A stretch of DNA of 64,000 nucleotides. Source: JAJNPS01 sp031378845. GTDB lineage: Bacteria; Pseudomonadota; Alphaproteobacteria; Rhodobacterales; Rhodobacteraceae. Below the pieces are notes generated by a model. That model made no database searches and had not been told where the DNA came from. It was given only the letters and a program-made list of their open reading frames with translations. The stretch is taken from assembly GCA_031378845.1 (NCBI GenBank), contig JANNES010000021.1:372001-436000 (forward strand), in the 5' to 3' direction. A program made the position numbers and the translations under genes. Position 1 is the stretch's first letter; each line of letters starts with the position of its first letter. Shown one piece after another: positions 1 to 8,127 of the stretch.

Positions 1-71
1 GCGCGTTCCTCCAGTAGATTTCGGAAAGATCGTGACGAGCGTCGTACCGGGACCCAAAAAGGTTGGCTCCC

Positions 72-1553
72 TCACCCCTGCCCCAACCCCCAGGCAATCT
101 CCTTCGTCGCCTCGTAGAGCCCTTTCCACAGGGGATACTGGCGCTGATAGGCCTCTACCACTTCGGGCCGCACCACCCGCACCACCGGGTTCCACTGGCC
201 GATGTCGTCCTGCACTGCCAGCCCGACCGCACAGGCCGCAAGGAACGCGTCGCCATAGCTCGCGCCTAAGGTATGCTCGCAGACGAGCTGCGCAATCTGC
301 CCCATGTCGGAGGTCGCCTGCATCCAGACGCCGTTTTTGGTGCCGCCACCCACCGCCAGCACCTTTGTCGGGGTCGCCCCCACCTCGCGATATGTCTCTA
401 TCACATGGGCGGTGCCCATCGCGACCCCCTCAATTGCGGCGCGAAAGAGGTCGCCGCGGGTGTGTGTGAGGTCGAGTCCGAAGAACGCGCCACGCGCTTT
501 CGGGTCGTGGATCGGCGTGCGCTCGCCCGAGAAATAGGGCAGGCAGATGAGCCCCTTGGCACCCTTGGGCGACGCCTCCGCCTCGGCCGTCAAGGTCGCG
601 AAATCAGCGTCGCGGGCGAGCTGGTCGCGGAACCAGTGGGTCAGCGTGCCCGATGTCGCAAGGCCCGCCATCGAGGCATGTACGCCGGGGAATAGCCAGG
701 GCGCATACCAGAGGCGCGGATCGCGGACGGGGCGACCGGTGACCTGGATGATAAAGATGGTGGAGCCGTACATCATCATCATCTCACCCGGAGCTTGCAC
801 GCCGACAGAGACCGCCTCGGCCGCCGCATCGATGGTGCCGCAGGTGACGGGGGTGCCCGCCGCAAGGCCGGTCTCGGCGGCGGCCTTTTCCGTCACATGG
901 CCGGCGATCTCGGTTGACCACATCAGGCGCGGCAGGTGGCCTGCGGGGATGATGTCGGCGGCGAGGTCGGTCGTCCAGGCAAGGCGGTTCACGTCGTAGA
1001 GGGGCGAGAAATTGGCAGCGGTGTAGTGGTCGATGACGTATTCGCCTGTCAGTTTCCACGTAAGATAGCTGGTGGAGGTCAGGATTTTAGCGGTCCTCGC
1101 GTACAGGTCGGGATGGGTTTCCTTCAGCCACAGGATTTTCGGGCCGACCGATTGCGCGGTCAGCGCATTGCCACAGGTCGCGAGGATCCTGTCCTTGCCG
1201 ATGCGGGCGTCAAGGACCTCGATCTGGGCCGAGGCGCGGGTATCGACGCCGTAAAGGACGCCGTTCATCAGAGGGGTGCCGTGGTCGTCGACCGGCAACA
1301 TGCAAGGCCCGATGGCAGAGGTGGCGATACAGGCAATCCGGGCAGGGTCGATGCCGGACTGGGCCAGCAGCGCTCGGGTGATCGTCACGAGATCGCTCCA
1401 CCAGTCCGCGTCCGCGCGATGTTCGGCCCAGCCGGGGCGCGGCACGATCATCTTGTGCGGTGCGGTGGCGGTGGCGACGATCTGGCCCTCGGTGTCGACG
1501 AGCACACCTTTGGATTCGAAGGTGCCGATGTCGATGCCCAGCGTGTAGGTCAT
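72..1553 (-). CDS. FGGY-family carbohydrate kinase
   Basis: Predicted ATP-dependent sugar or polyol kinase of 493 residues, the usual length for xylulokinase-like FGGY kinases. The N-terminal actin-like fold begins with GIDIGTFESKG (residues 6-16, phosphate-binding loop), and CGTIDAAAEA (about 238-247) supplies the likely catalytic base Asp242. The C-terminal half keeps the glycine-rich VLAVGGGTKNGVW segment that contacts ATP. It is the last of three minus-strand genes; the M42 peptidase gene stops one base before its start, so the two are co-transcribed. The substrate cannot be read from the sequence. Context with BtpA and M42 proteins suggests a sugar or sugar-derivative catabolic operon. 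Confidence 0.9.
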   Translation of the reverse strand: MTYTLGIDIGTFESKGVLVDTEGQIVATATAPHKMIVPRPGWAEHRADADWWSDLVTITRALLAQSGIDPARIACIATSAIGPCMLPVDDHGTPLMNGVLYGVDTRASAQIEVLDARIGKDRILATCGNALTAQSVGPKILWLKETHPDLYARTAKILTSTSYLTWKLTGEYVIDHYTAANFSPLYDVNRLAWTTDLAADIIPAGHLPRLMWSTEIAGHVTEKAAAETGLAAGTPVTCGTIDAAAEAVSVGVQAPGEMMMMYGSTIFIIQVTGRPVRDPRLWYAPWLFPGVHASMAGLATSGTLTHWFRDQLARDADFATLTAEAEASPKGAKGLICLPYFSGERTPIHDPKARGAFFGLDLTHTRGDLFRAAIEGVAMGTAHVIETYREVGATPTKVLAVGGGTKNGVWMQATSDMGQIAQLVCEHTLGASYGDAFLAACAVGLAVQDDIGQWNPVVRVVRPEVVEAYQRQYPLWKGLYEATKEIAWGLGQG

Positions 1554-1554
1554 T

Positions 1555-2640
1555 CTAGTCGCGCTCCAGCGTCAGGGTCGCCTCGATGCGCGAAAGCGCG
1601 GCCAGCACGAGTGTGGCCAGGGCGTCAAGATCGCCGGTATCGCAGACCTCAAGCGCGGAATGGGAGTGGCGCATCGCAAAGCCCATGTCGATGGCGGCAA
1701 CGCCCCGCCCCACGGTCTGGACATAGGACAGGTCCGTCAGCGCACCGATATGGGCAGAGCGTTGGAGCGGCATTTTCAGATGCGCGGCGGTCTGCTCCAT
1801 CAGGCGCACGAGGGCAGGATGCGGGATGACGCCGTTCAGCGTGCCGCGACCGTGAAAGGAATAAAGGCTCATCGCCGGACCGCCGCCCAGCGTCATCTCG
1901 CCGCGATCGGCCATATCGGGCGTGTCGGTGGCCAGCATCAGGTCGATCTGGATGGCGATGTCGGGGCAAAGCGTTTGCGCCGCGACAACGGCACCGCGCA
2001 GGTTGAACTCTTCCAACACCGACCAGACGAGGTGGACGGTCGGGCCTTGCAGCCGGGTTTTCAGGGCCTCGGCCATGGCGACGAGAACGGCGCAGCCCGC
2101 GCGGTCGTCGATGGCGGTTCCGGCGAGGCGGTTGCCGGCAAGGTGCAGGACGCGCGGGTGGTAGATGACAGGGGTGCCGATCTGGATGCCGGCGGCCTCG
2201 ACAGCGGCGCGCGAACCATGGCCGGTGTCGATGCGGATCTCGGGCGTGGTGAGGACCTTGTATTTCTCGTCCGGCGTGGTGGCGTGATGGGCCTTGTTCA
2301 TGATCACGCCGGGCACATCGGGGCGGTCGGGCGGACACAGAAGAACCGCTTGCGCGGCCATCGCGCGCTCGGACACACCACCAAGGCGCTCGACGCGGAT
2401 CAGGCCGTCAGGCTCGATCTTGCGCACGACAAAACCCAACTGATCCATATGGGCAAAGACCATGACCGAGGGAAGTGTCGCATCGCCGGGCAAGGTCGCG
2501 ATGAGGTTGCCCAGCCGATCCGTGCGGCTGGGGATGCCCATCGCGGTCAGGCGGTCGCGGAGCCAGGCGGCGACGCGCGCCTCATGCCCCGACAGGCCCG
2601 GAATACCCATCAGGGTGATCAGATCGTCACGGATGGTCAT
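1555..2640 (-). CDS. M42-family metallopeptidase (SgcX/FrvX-like)
   Basis: Predicted cytoplasmic dinuclear-metal aminopeptidase of 361 residues, normal for M42. Metal and catalytic residues are visible: AHMDQ (His64, Asp66), AIDDRAG (Asp178), the Glu pair in VLEEF (210-211), an ATDTPD segment and a C-terminal RHSHS (His325). It overlaps the BtpA gene by 4 bases, and the kinase gene follows after one base. In E. coli the M42 protein SgcX and the BtpA-family protein SgcQ sit in the same sugar operon, so the pairing is known although its biochemical reason is not. A peptidase in a kinase operon could act on an amide-linked sugar conjugate, but that is inference. Confidence 0.9.
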   Translation of the reverse strand: MTIRDDLITLMGIPGLSGHEARVAAWLRDRLTAMGIPSRTDRLGNLIATLPGDATLPSVMVFAHMDQLGFVVRKIEPDGLIRVERLGGVSERAMAAQAVLLCPPDRPDVPGVIMNKAHHATTPDEKYKVLTTPEIRIDTGHGSRAAVEAAGIQIGTPVIYHPRVLHLAGNRLAGTAIDDRAGCAVLVAMAEALKTRLQGPTVHLVWSVLEEFNLRGAVVAAQTLCPDIAIQIDLMLATDTPDMADRGEMTLGGGPAMSLYSFHGRGTLNGVIPHPALVRLMEQTAAHLKMPLQRSAHIGALTDLSYVQTVGRGVAAIDMGFAMRHSHSALEVCDTGDLDALATLVLAALSRIEATLTLERD

Positions 2641-3443
2641 CGGCGTATCTTTCTGACCCGGTGCATGAAATCACGCACCCGTTCGGGGTCCACCGCAGCC
2701 CATGTGTCGCCGCCGTATTTCAGCGCCGATCCGACAATGCAGCCGTCGGCCACTGCCAGCACGTCGGCCACGGTGTCATGTTTGACACCGGTATTGGCCA
2801 GAACGGGGGTGCCCGGCAGGACGCGCTTGACAGCCTCCAGATCCGACATGGCGGCGGCCTCGCCGGTGATGGCGCCAGACACAAGCACGGCATCGGGGAT
2901 GGATGAAAAAACCGCTGATCGCGCGCGGTCGGGCAAGGACCGCGGGTCCAGGGATCCGGCGAACTCGGCCGAGACGTTGTACAGAACGGCCACATCGCCA
3001 ATGCCAAGACGCGCCTGATAGCGCCGCGCCGCTCCGGCATCGGGGGCCCAAAGGCCCATATCGCTGGCATAGGTTCCGGTGAAAATCTCGCGCACGAAAC
3101 CGGCGTCTGTGGCAGCGGCCAGCGCCATTGTCGCCATCGGATCCCACAAAACGTTAACGCCGTACGGCACCGTGATCTTGTCGCGCAGTCGCCCGATCAC
3201 GGCGGCCATGGTCGCAGTGGTGGCAGCATCGACCCGCAATTCGTACGGCCGGTCGTTCTCGTTGCCGAACATCACCGCATCGACGCCCGCCGTCTGAAGC
3301 GCTGCGAGATCCGCCACCGCTGCCGCGACGATCCCCGCAACCCCTCGTCCGGCATCAAAAAGCGGCGTGCCGGGCATCGCCCCGAGATGCACCATCGCGA
3401 TGACAGGCTTTCCGGCCCCAAACACGCGCTGAAATCGTGACAA
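2637..3443 (-). CDS. BtpA/SgcQ-family TIM-barrel protein
   Basis: 268-residue protein of the BtpA/SgcQ family, recognised from the N-terminal FGAGKPVIAMVHLGAMPG signature and the C-terminal VGSALKYGG segment typical of this aldolase-like barrel. BtpA was named for a photosystem I biogenesis factor of cyanobacteria, but members in sugar operons probably have a metabolic role. The start is TTG at 3441-3443, supported by a purine-rich Shine-Dalgarno (GGAGG, about 7 bases upstream on the minus strand). It is the first gene of the three-gene minus-strand operon and is divergent from the aldo/keto reductase gene. A candidate GntR operator lies in the shared promoter at 3509-3526. Confidence 0.85.
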   Translation of the reverse strand: MSRFQRVFGAGKPVIAMVHLGAMPGTPLFDAGRGVAGIVAAAVADLAALQTAGVDAVMFGNENDRPYELRVDAATTATMAAVIGRLRDKITVPYGVNVLWDPMATMALAAATDAGFVREIFTGTYASDMGLWAPDAGAARRYQARLGIGDVAVLYNVSAEFAGSLDPRSLPDRARSAVFSSIPDAVLVSGAITGEAAAMSDLEAVKRVLPGTPVLANTGVKHDTVADVLAVADGCIVGSALKYGGDTWAAVDPERVRDFMHRVRKIRR

Positions 3444-3508
3444 CTTCCGCCTCCCTCACCCCGTCCGATGCCCAAAGGCTAGCGGATATGGGATTGGCCG
3501 GAAAGGGC

Positions 3509-3526
3509 GTTCATACTAGCATGTCA
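3509..3526. promoter_or_regulatory. Candidate GntR operator in the divergent BtpA/AKR promoter
   Basis: The bases here read GTTCATACTAGCATGTCA. They share the core CATNNTAGCATGT with one strand of the perfect palindrome at 8063-8080 in front of the GntR gene (12 of 18 positions by eye). The site lies 15-21 bases upstream of the reductase start, where a repressor would block transcription. Confidence 0.4.
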
Positions 3527-3540
3527 GTCAAACGCGAGGG

Positions 3541-4566
3541 ATGGACATGCTTGCACGTCGTCATTGGGATCGGCTGAAGAACGGCGGCATCGACTTTACC
3601 ACCCTGGGGTTCGGTGCCGCCCCCTTGGGCAACCTGTTTCGCGCCATCACAGAAGACGACGCACACGCCACCTTGCAGCGCGCCTGGGATGCGGGCGTGC
3701 GCTATTTTGACACCGCGCCCTTGTATGGGCTTGGCCTGTCGGAAACCCGGATCAACCATTTCCTGCGCGGCAAGGCGCGTGGGGACTATGTGATCTCGAC
3801 CAAGATCGGGCGGCTGTTGCGTGCCACGACCCCGGACCAGCGCGACGGCTTTGGCAAGTGGTTCGACGTGCCGTCGCGCAACGAGGTCTATGACTACAGC
3901 TATGACGGGGTGATGCGCAGCCTTGAGTTTTCGCTGGAACGTCTGGGGATCGACCATGTCGATATCCTTTATGCCCATGACCTGGATATCTTCACGCACC
4001 GGTCGCAGGAGGTTCTGGATCTCCACCTTTCGGGTTTCATGGCGGGGGGTTACAAGGCTCTCCTCAACTTGCGCGACCAGGGCGTGATCACGGCTTTTGG
4101 CGCCGGGATCAACGAATGGGAGCCATGCCGCTGGATGCTCGACCGGGGAGATTTTGACATCTTCTTGCTGGCCGGGCGCTATACCCTCCTGGAGCAGGCA
4201 TCGCTCGCGGGTTTCATGGAACCGGCACGCGCGCGCGGTGTGGGCGTGGTGATCGGGGGGCCGTACAACTCGGGCGTGCTGGCGACCGGTCCGCGACCGG
4301 GCGCGCATTACAACTATGACCTCGCCCCGCAATGGGTGCTGGATCGCGCGGGCGCGTTGCAGGCGGTCTGCAGCGCGCATGGCGTCCGGCTGGTGGATGC
4401 GGCATTGCAGTTTCCGTTGCGCCACGGGGCGGTGGTCTCGGTCATTCCGGGCGGGCAGGCCGCAAGCGAGATGGCCTCCAACCTGACCGCCGCGACAACG
4501 CCGGTCCCCGAGGCACTCTGGCACGATCTCAAAGCCAAAGGACTGGTCGATCCCGCCTGCCCCTGA
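3541..4566 (+). CDS. Aldo/keto reductase (aldose 1-dehydrogenase type)
   Basis: 341-residue NAD(P)-dependent oxidoreductase of the aldo/keto reductase superfamily, in the D-threo-aldose / L-fucose 1-dehydrogenase subgroup. That group oxidises the anomeric carbon of an aldose to a lactone. The catalytic set is visible as Asp57 and Tyr62 in YFDTAPLYG, Lys88 in STKIG, and a His in ILYAHDLD near residue 150. GAGINEWEP and the VIPGGQA segment fit cofactor binding. A second ATG at 3547 has better Shine-Dalgarno spacing (GAGGG) and may be the true start. The next gene encodes a lactonase-like amidohydrolase, which supports an oxidation-then-hydrolysis pair. Confidence 0.88.
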   Translation: MDMLARRHWDRLKNGGIDFTTLGFGAAPLGNLFRAITEDDAHATLQRAWDAGVRYFDTAPLYGLGLSETRINHFLRGKARGDYVISTKIGRLLRATTPDQRDGFGKWFDVPSRNEVYDYSYDGVMRSLEFSLERLGIDHVDILYAHDLDIFTHRSQEVLDLHLSGFMAGGYKALLNLRDQGVITAFGAGINEWEPCRWMLDRGDFDIFLLAGRYTLLEQASLAGFMEPARARGVGVVIGGPYNSGVLATGPRPGAHYNYDLAPQWVLDRAGALQAVCSAHGVRLVDAALQFPLRHGAVVSVIPGGQAASEMASNLTAATTPVPEALWHDLKAKGLVDPACP

Positions 4567-4633
4567 TCTTTTTCTGTTCTCCAGTATCCCGGGGCCCGGG
4601 GCAGCGCCCCGGCTCTATTTTGAAAGGCCCAAC

Positions 4634-5461
4634 ATGCAGATCGACGCCCATCAGCATTTCTGGCAACCCTTGCGGGGGGATTACGGCTGGATGGCGCAAG
4701 ACGATCCGATCCTGACACGGCTCTATGACACGTCGCATCTGGCACCCGTACTTGCCGCACACGGCATCAATGGAACCGTGCTGGTGCAGGCAGCGCCGAG
4801 CCTTGCGGAAACAGAATACATGCTGGGCATTGCCGATGCGACGCCTTGGGTGCTGGGCGTGGTCGGCTGGGTCGATTTCGAGAACCCGGCCCATCTGGGT
4901 GATCTGACGCGGCTGGCCAGACATCCGAAATTCAAGGGCGTGCGCCCGATGATCCAGGACATCGCGGACGACAACTGGATGCTGCGCGATGACGTGCAAT
5001 GGGCGTATCAGGCGCTGATCGACCTGGATCTGACCTTTGATGCGCTTGGATTTCCCTGGCATCTGGGCAATTTTTACGGGCTTGTGTCGCGCTACCCCGA
5101 CTTGCGGATGGTCGTCGATCACTGCATGAAGCCGCAGATCCGTGACCCCTCCGGCTTTCATTCCTGGGCCGACGGCATCGCGCGGATTGCGCGCGATACT
5201 GCCGCGTTCTGCAAGTTCTCCGCCCTGATCACCGAGGCAGAGCCGGACTGGAGCGTCGACGATCTTGCGCCTTATGCGGCCCATGTTCTGGAGGTCTTTG
5301 GTCCCGAGCGGGTGATGTGGGGATCTGACTGGCCGGTCTGCCGCTTGCGGGGGGAATATGCCGACTGGCGCGGCGCGGCGCTTGCGTTGACCGACGGGCT
5401 GGACTCATCGGCCAAGGCGCGCATCTTTGGCGGCACGGCGGCGGCGTTCTATCGTCTTTGA
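4634..5461 (+). CDS. Amidohydrolase, COG3618 type (L-fuconolactonase-like)
   Basis: 275-residue metal-dependent hydrolase of the amidohydrolase superfamily. It opens with IDAHQHFW (metal ligands His6 and His8), has VVDHCMKP midway (a further metal His) and ends with MWGSDWPVC, whose Asp is the catalytic base of this family. COG3618 members include L-fucono-1,5-lactonase and 2-pyrone-4,6-dicarboxylate lactonase. The gene follows the aldose dehydrogenase on the same strand by 67 bases with a GAAAGG ribosome site, so hydrolysis of the lactone made by that enzyme is the natural inference. It converges with the ribokinase gene, overlapping it by 13 bases. Confidence 0.85.
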   Translation: MQIDAHQHFWQPLRGDYGWMAQDDPILTRLYDTSHLAPVLAAHGINGTVLVQAAPSLAETEYMLGIADATPWVLGVVGWVDFENPAHLGDLTRLARHPKFKGVRPMIQDIADDNWMLRDDVQWAYQALIDLDLTFDALGFPWHLGNFYGLVSRYPDLRMVVDHCMKPQIRDPSGFHSWADGIARIARDTAAFCKFSALITEAEPDWSVDDLAPYAAHVLEVFGPERVMWGSDWPVCRLRGEYADWRGAALALTDGLDSSAKARIFGGTAAAFYRL

Positions 5462-6375
5462 CCCTCGCTTGCGAGGCAGGCGCGAACCTCGCCTTCGCTC
5501 AGCCGCAACCTGGCATCAGGGGTTGCCGCCACCGTCAGCGCGGCTGCGGCCTGACCAAATCTGACGGCGGCCTCGAACGTTGCCCCGCGCGCCCATTCGG
5601 CGGCAAGTGCGCCGATAAACGCGTCGCCCGCACCGTGGCTTGCGCGCGCAGCCACCGCAAAACCCGACGACCGCGTGGCCGATGTGCCGCTCCACTGGGC
5701 AACGCCCTCCGCCCCGAGGGTCACAACGACGGAGCCGGGTCCATGTTTGCCCAAGGCCACTGCCGCCGCCACAGGATCAAGGTCTTGTTCGGACACGCCC
5801 AAGAGATCCGCCGCCTCGCCGCGATTGACCACCAGCAGATCCGCCAGGCGCATCAGCTCGGGCGGCATTGCCCGCATCGGGGCGGCGTTCACGATGACCT
5901 TGATGCGCATCGATCCCGCACGACGGGCAAGATAGAGGTTCACCGCCTCCGGGATCTCGTTTTGCAAGAGAAGTGCGGTGCAATCTTTTGGAAAAGCAAC
6001 TCTTTCGGGTCGAAACTTGAGGTTGGCGCCAGACACGATGACGGCGCCATAACTGCCATCCGGCAGGCTTAGCGCGACGCTCATCCCCGAAGGCCCCTCG
6101 ACCGGCAGGACCTGCGTGCGCCCGACGCGGCCCTTGTCGAGTGCGGCCAGCAGATCGCGGGAAAAGTCATCGGTGCCGACCATGCCGGCCATGTCCACCT
6201 TTGCCCCCATGCGGACCGCGGCAAGGGCCTGGTTGCCGCCCTTGCCGCCAAAGGCGTAGCGCACGGCGGTGCCGGCCACGGTTTCATCAACGCGCGGGAT
6301 ATGGGATGCCTCGACCATCACATCCAAATGCAGGGAACCTGCGACCAGCAAGACGGGTGGCAGGTCACGCGCCAT
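5449..6375 (-). CDS. PfkB-family carbohydrate kinase (ribokinase-like)
   Basis: Sugar kinase of 308 residues counted from the ATG at 6375. The longer frame adds 13 residues with no family character. The N-terminal LLVAGSLHLDVMVE and GGKGGNQALAAVRMGA are the PfkB substrate-binding segments, and GAGDAFIGALA near the C-terminus carries the catalytic Asp and anion hole of PfkB signature 2. The start overlaps the end of the isomerase gene by 11 bases, giving the order gntR, isomerase, kinase on the minus strand. Ribokinase is the nearest familiar enzyme, but the true sugar is unknown. Confidence 0.88.
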   Translation of the reverse strand: MARDLPPVLLVAGSLHLDVMVEASHIPRVDETVAGTAVRYAFGGKGGNQALAAVRMGAKVDMAGMVGTDDFSRDLLAALDKGRVGRTQVLPVEGPSGMSVALSLPDGSYGAVIVSGANLKFRPERVAFPKDCTALLLQNEIPEAVNLYLARRAGSMRIKVIVNAAPMRAMPPELMRLADLLVVNRGEAADLLGVSEQDLDPVAAAVALGKHGPGSVVVTLGAEGVAQWSGTSATRSSGFAVAARASHGAGDAFIGALAAEWARGATFEAAVRFGQAAAALTVAATPDARLRLSEGEVRACLASEGQRR

Positions 6376-7327
6376 ACAGCACCTTTGCGACGACCCGCAA
6401 GGCCGCCGCCGCATCCTGGCGTGCCTGCGCCTCGGCCAGATCGGGGCTGTCGCGCAAGACGGCTGCGACCACGCGCAGACGTTCGGTCAGGGCAAGATTG
6501 GCGCGCGCCTCGGCCACGGGATCAAGCCCGCCATGGTCGGGAAAGGTGTCAAAATAGATCACGCCGTCATAGCCGATCCGGTCGAGGGCGATGAACAGCT
6601 CCACCGTCTGGACCGGATGCACCGCGCCTGCCATAAGCCCGTCATCGCGCTTGCCATAGCTGTCATTCAGGTGGACGCCGAGGATCCGGCTTCGGCGCGC
6701 CGCCAGCATGGCGGATTTCGCAGGCATTTCACCGGCAAAGAGCATATGGGCGAAATCCATTGTCACGCCAGTATTTGCGGCGCGAACCTCATCCAAAAGC
6801 AGCAGCGTCGTCGCCATATCCGGCACCAACGCATGGGCGCGCGGCTCGTTCGGCTTGTATTCGACCGAGATCGCGATGGCGCGGTCATGTGCGGCCACCT
6901 CGGCAAGGGCTGCGACGGTGTCATCCCACAACCGCGCATAATCGGCCTGACAACTGTAGTCAAAGCCGTCCTGCCCCATCCACAGCGTGATCTGGCTGCC
7001 GCCCATCGCAGCACAGGCATCAATGCCGCGCCGGGTCAGATCAATCGCCGCACGGCGTATGGCGGCATCCGGATGGGTAAATGCTCCAAGCCGGAACTGA
7101 GGCAGGCTGTAGTACCGCATCGCCAGCCCGTTCAGGACCATGCCGTGATCGGCCAGCACCCGGGTCAGGCCGGATTCGGTTTCGCCCTGCAAGTGGTCGG
7201 GATAGTTGAGGTCGGCCGCATCCAGCCCCCCTACGCTGCCGGCCCGCGCAATCATGCCCTTGGTGCCGTCATCGCCTTTGAAAGCGTTGAGCCTTGTTGC
7301 ATAGCGCGGCCGGTTCGTCAGAGTCAT
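6365..7327 (-). CDS. Sugar phosphate isomerase/epimerase (xylose isomerase-like TIM barrel)
   Basis: 320-residue protein of the AP-endonuclease-2 / xylose isomerase-like TIM-barrel family. Metal-ligand segments are spread through the barrel as in this family: SVEYKPNEPR (Glu), TMDFAHMLFAG (Asp and His), GVHLNDSYG (His) and a late VIYFDTFPD. These proteins isomerise or epimerise sugars or sugar acids with a divalent metal. The gene lies 24 bases downstream of the GntR regulator and overlaps the kinase gene, so the three form one operon. The specific reaction cannot be assigned from the sequence. Confidence 0.85.
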   Translation of the reverse strand: MTLTNRPRYATRLNAFKGDDGTKGMIARAGSVGGLDAADLNYPDHLQGETESGLTRVLADHGMVLNGLAMRYYSLPQFRLGAFTHPDAAIRRAAIDLTRRGIDACAAMGGSQITLWMGQDGFDYSCQADYARLWDDTVAALAEVAAHDRAIAISVEYKPNEPRAHALVPDMATTLLLLDEVRAANTGVTMDFAHMLFAGEMPAKSAMLAARRSRILGVHLNDSYGKRDDGLMAGAVHPVQTVELFIALDRIGYDGVIYFDTFPDHGGLDPVAEARANLALTERLRVVAAVLRDSPDLAEAQARQDAAAALRVVAKVLYGA

Positions 7328-7351
7328 CAGGGGTCCCTCGATGGGTTCGGG

Positions 7352-8068
7352 TCAGGCAAAAAGTTCGGGCCGCTGCCGCTCCAGCGGTTCCAATAGGCGC
7401 ACCAGCTGGCCCAGATGCAGATGCACGGCATGGCGCGCGGCGCTGGGGTCGCGGGCCTCAAGGGCTGCAAGGATCTGGTGGTGTTCGGCCAGCGTCTCGA
7501 TCGCCCGCCCCGGCAGCGGCAGCACCAGTCTGCGCGCGCGGTTCACATGCACCCAGGCACTGTCGGTAAAGGTCGAAAGCCTGCGAAACCCGGTAAAGCC
7601 CAGAATCAATTCGTGCATCTGCGCGTCGAGCTGGTAAAATCCCGACACGTCGCCCTCCTGAACCAGCACGCCCTGCATCGCCACGTTACGACGCAGCAGG
7701 GTCAGTTGATCCTCCGTTATGACGCCCGCCACGCGTTCGATGGCCGCCACTTCGATCGCCTCACGCAAGAACGCGCCTTCACGAATTTCCTCCATCGAGA
7801 ACCGCGCGACATAGGTGCCGGCTTGCGGGACGACATCGACCAGCCCCTCACCCGCAAGCCGTGCAACGGCATCGGCCACCGGGCTGCGCGAGACGTCAAG
7901 GGCCGCGCAAATCTCGGGCTTGCGAAGGATCTCTCCGGGGCGATATGCCAGCGACAGGATCGACTCGCGCAAGGTCAGATAGACCCGGTTGCCGAGCGAG
8001 CCCTGAAACCGGTCAAGCGGTGTCAGTCGTGCAGGCTCTTGTGATTGGCTGGGTGGTGGCTGTAACAT
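7352..8068 (-). CDS. GntR-family transcriptional regulator, FCD subfamily
   Basis: 238-residue DNA-binding regulator. The N-terminal winged helix contains SRSPVADAVARLAGEGLV as recognition region, and the alpha-helical FCD domain carries the expected metal or ligand residues, including an internal Asp (YQLDAQMHELILG) and the terminal AARHAVHLHLGQL with paired His. It probably represses the operon it heads and the divergent dehydratase gene until a sugar acid binds. The start codon at 8066-8068 sits inside a palindrome, which indicates autoregulation. Co-transcribed with the isomerase and kinase genes. Confidence 0.92.
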   Translation of the reverse strand: MLQPPPSQSQEPARLTPLDRFQGSLGNRVYLTLRESILSLAYRPGEILRKPEICAALDVSRSPVADAVARLAGEGLVDVVPQAGTYVARFSMEEIREGAFLREAIEVAAIERVAGVITEDQLTLLRRNVAMQGVLVQEGDVSGFYQLDAQMHELILGFTGFRRLSTFTDSAWVHVNRARRLVLPLPGRAIETLAEHHQILAALEARDPSAARHAVHLHLGQLVRLLEPLERQRPELFA

Positions 8069-8080
8069 GCTATCATGTTA
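8063..8080. promoter_or_regulatory. Palindromic GntR operator
   Basis: TAACATG-CTAT-CATGTTA is a perfect inverted repeat with 7-base arms and a 4-base centre. It covers the gntR start codon and lies about 50 bases upstream of the dehydratase start on the other strand. Symmetric sites of this size are typical for FCD-type GntR dimers. A degenerate copy sits at 3509-3526. Confidence 0.65.
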
Positions 8081-8127
8081 GACTACATGCCCTCGCTGTC
8101 AAGAATTCGCGGGGGTGGGAGAGGCCG

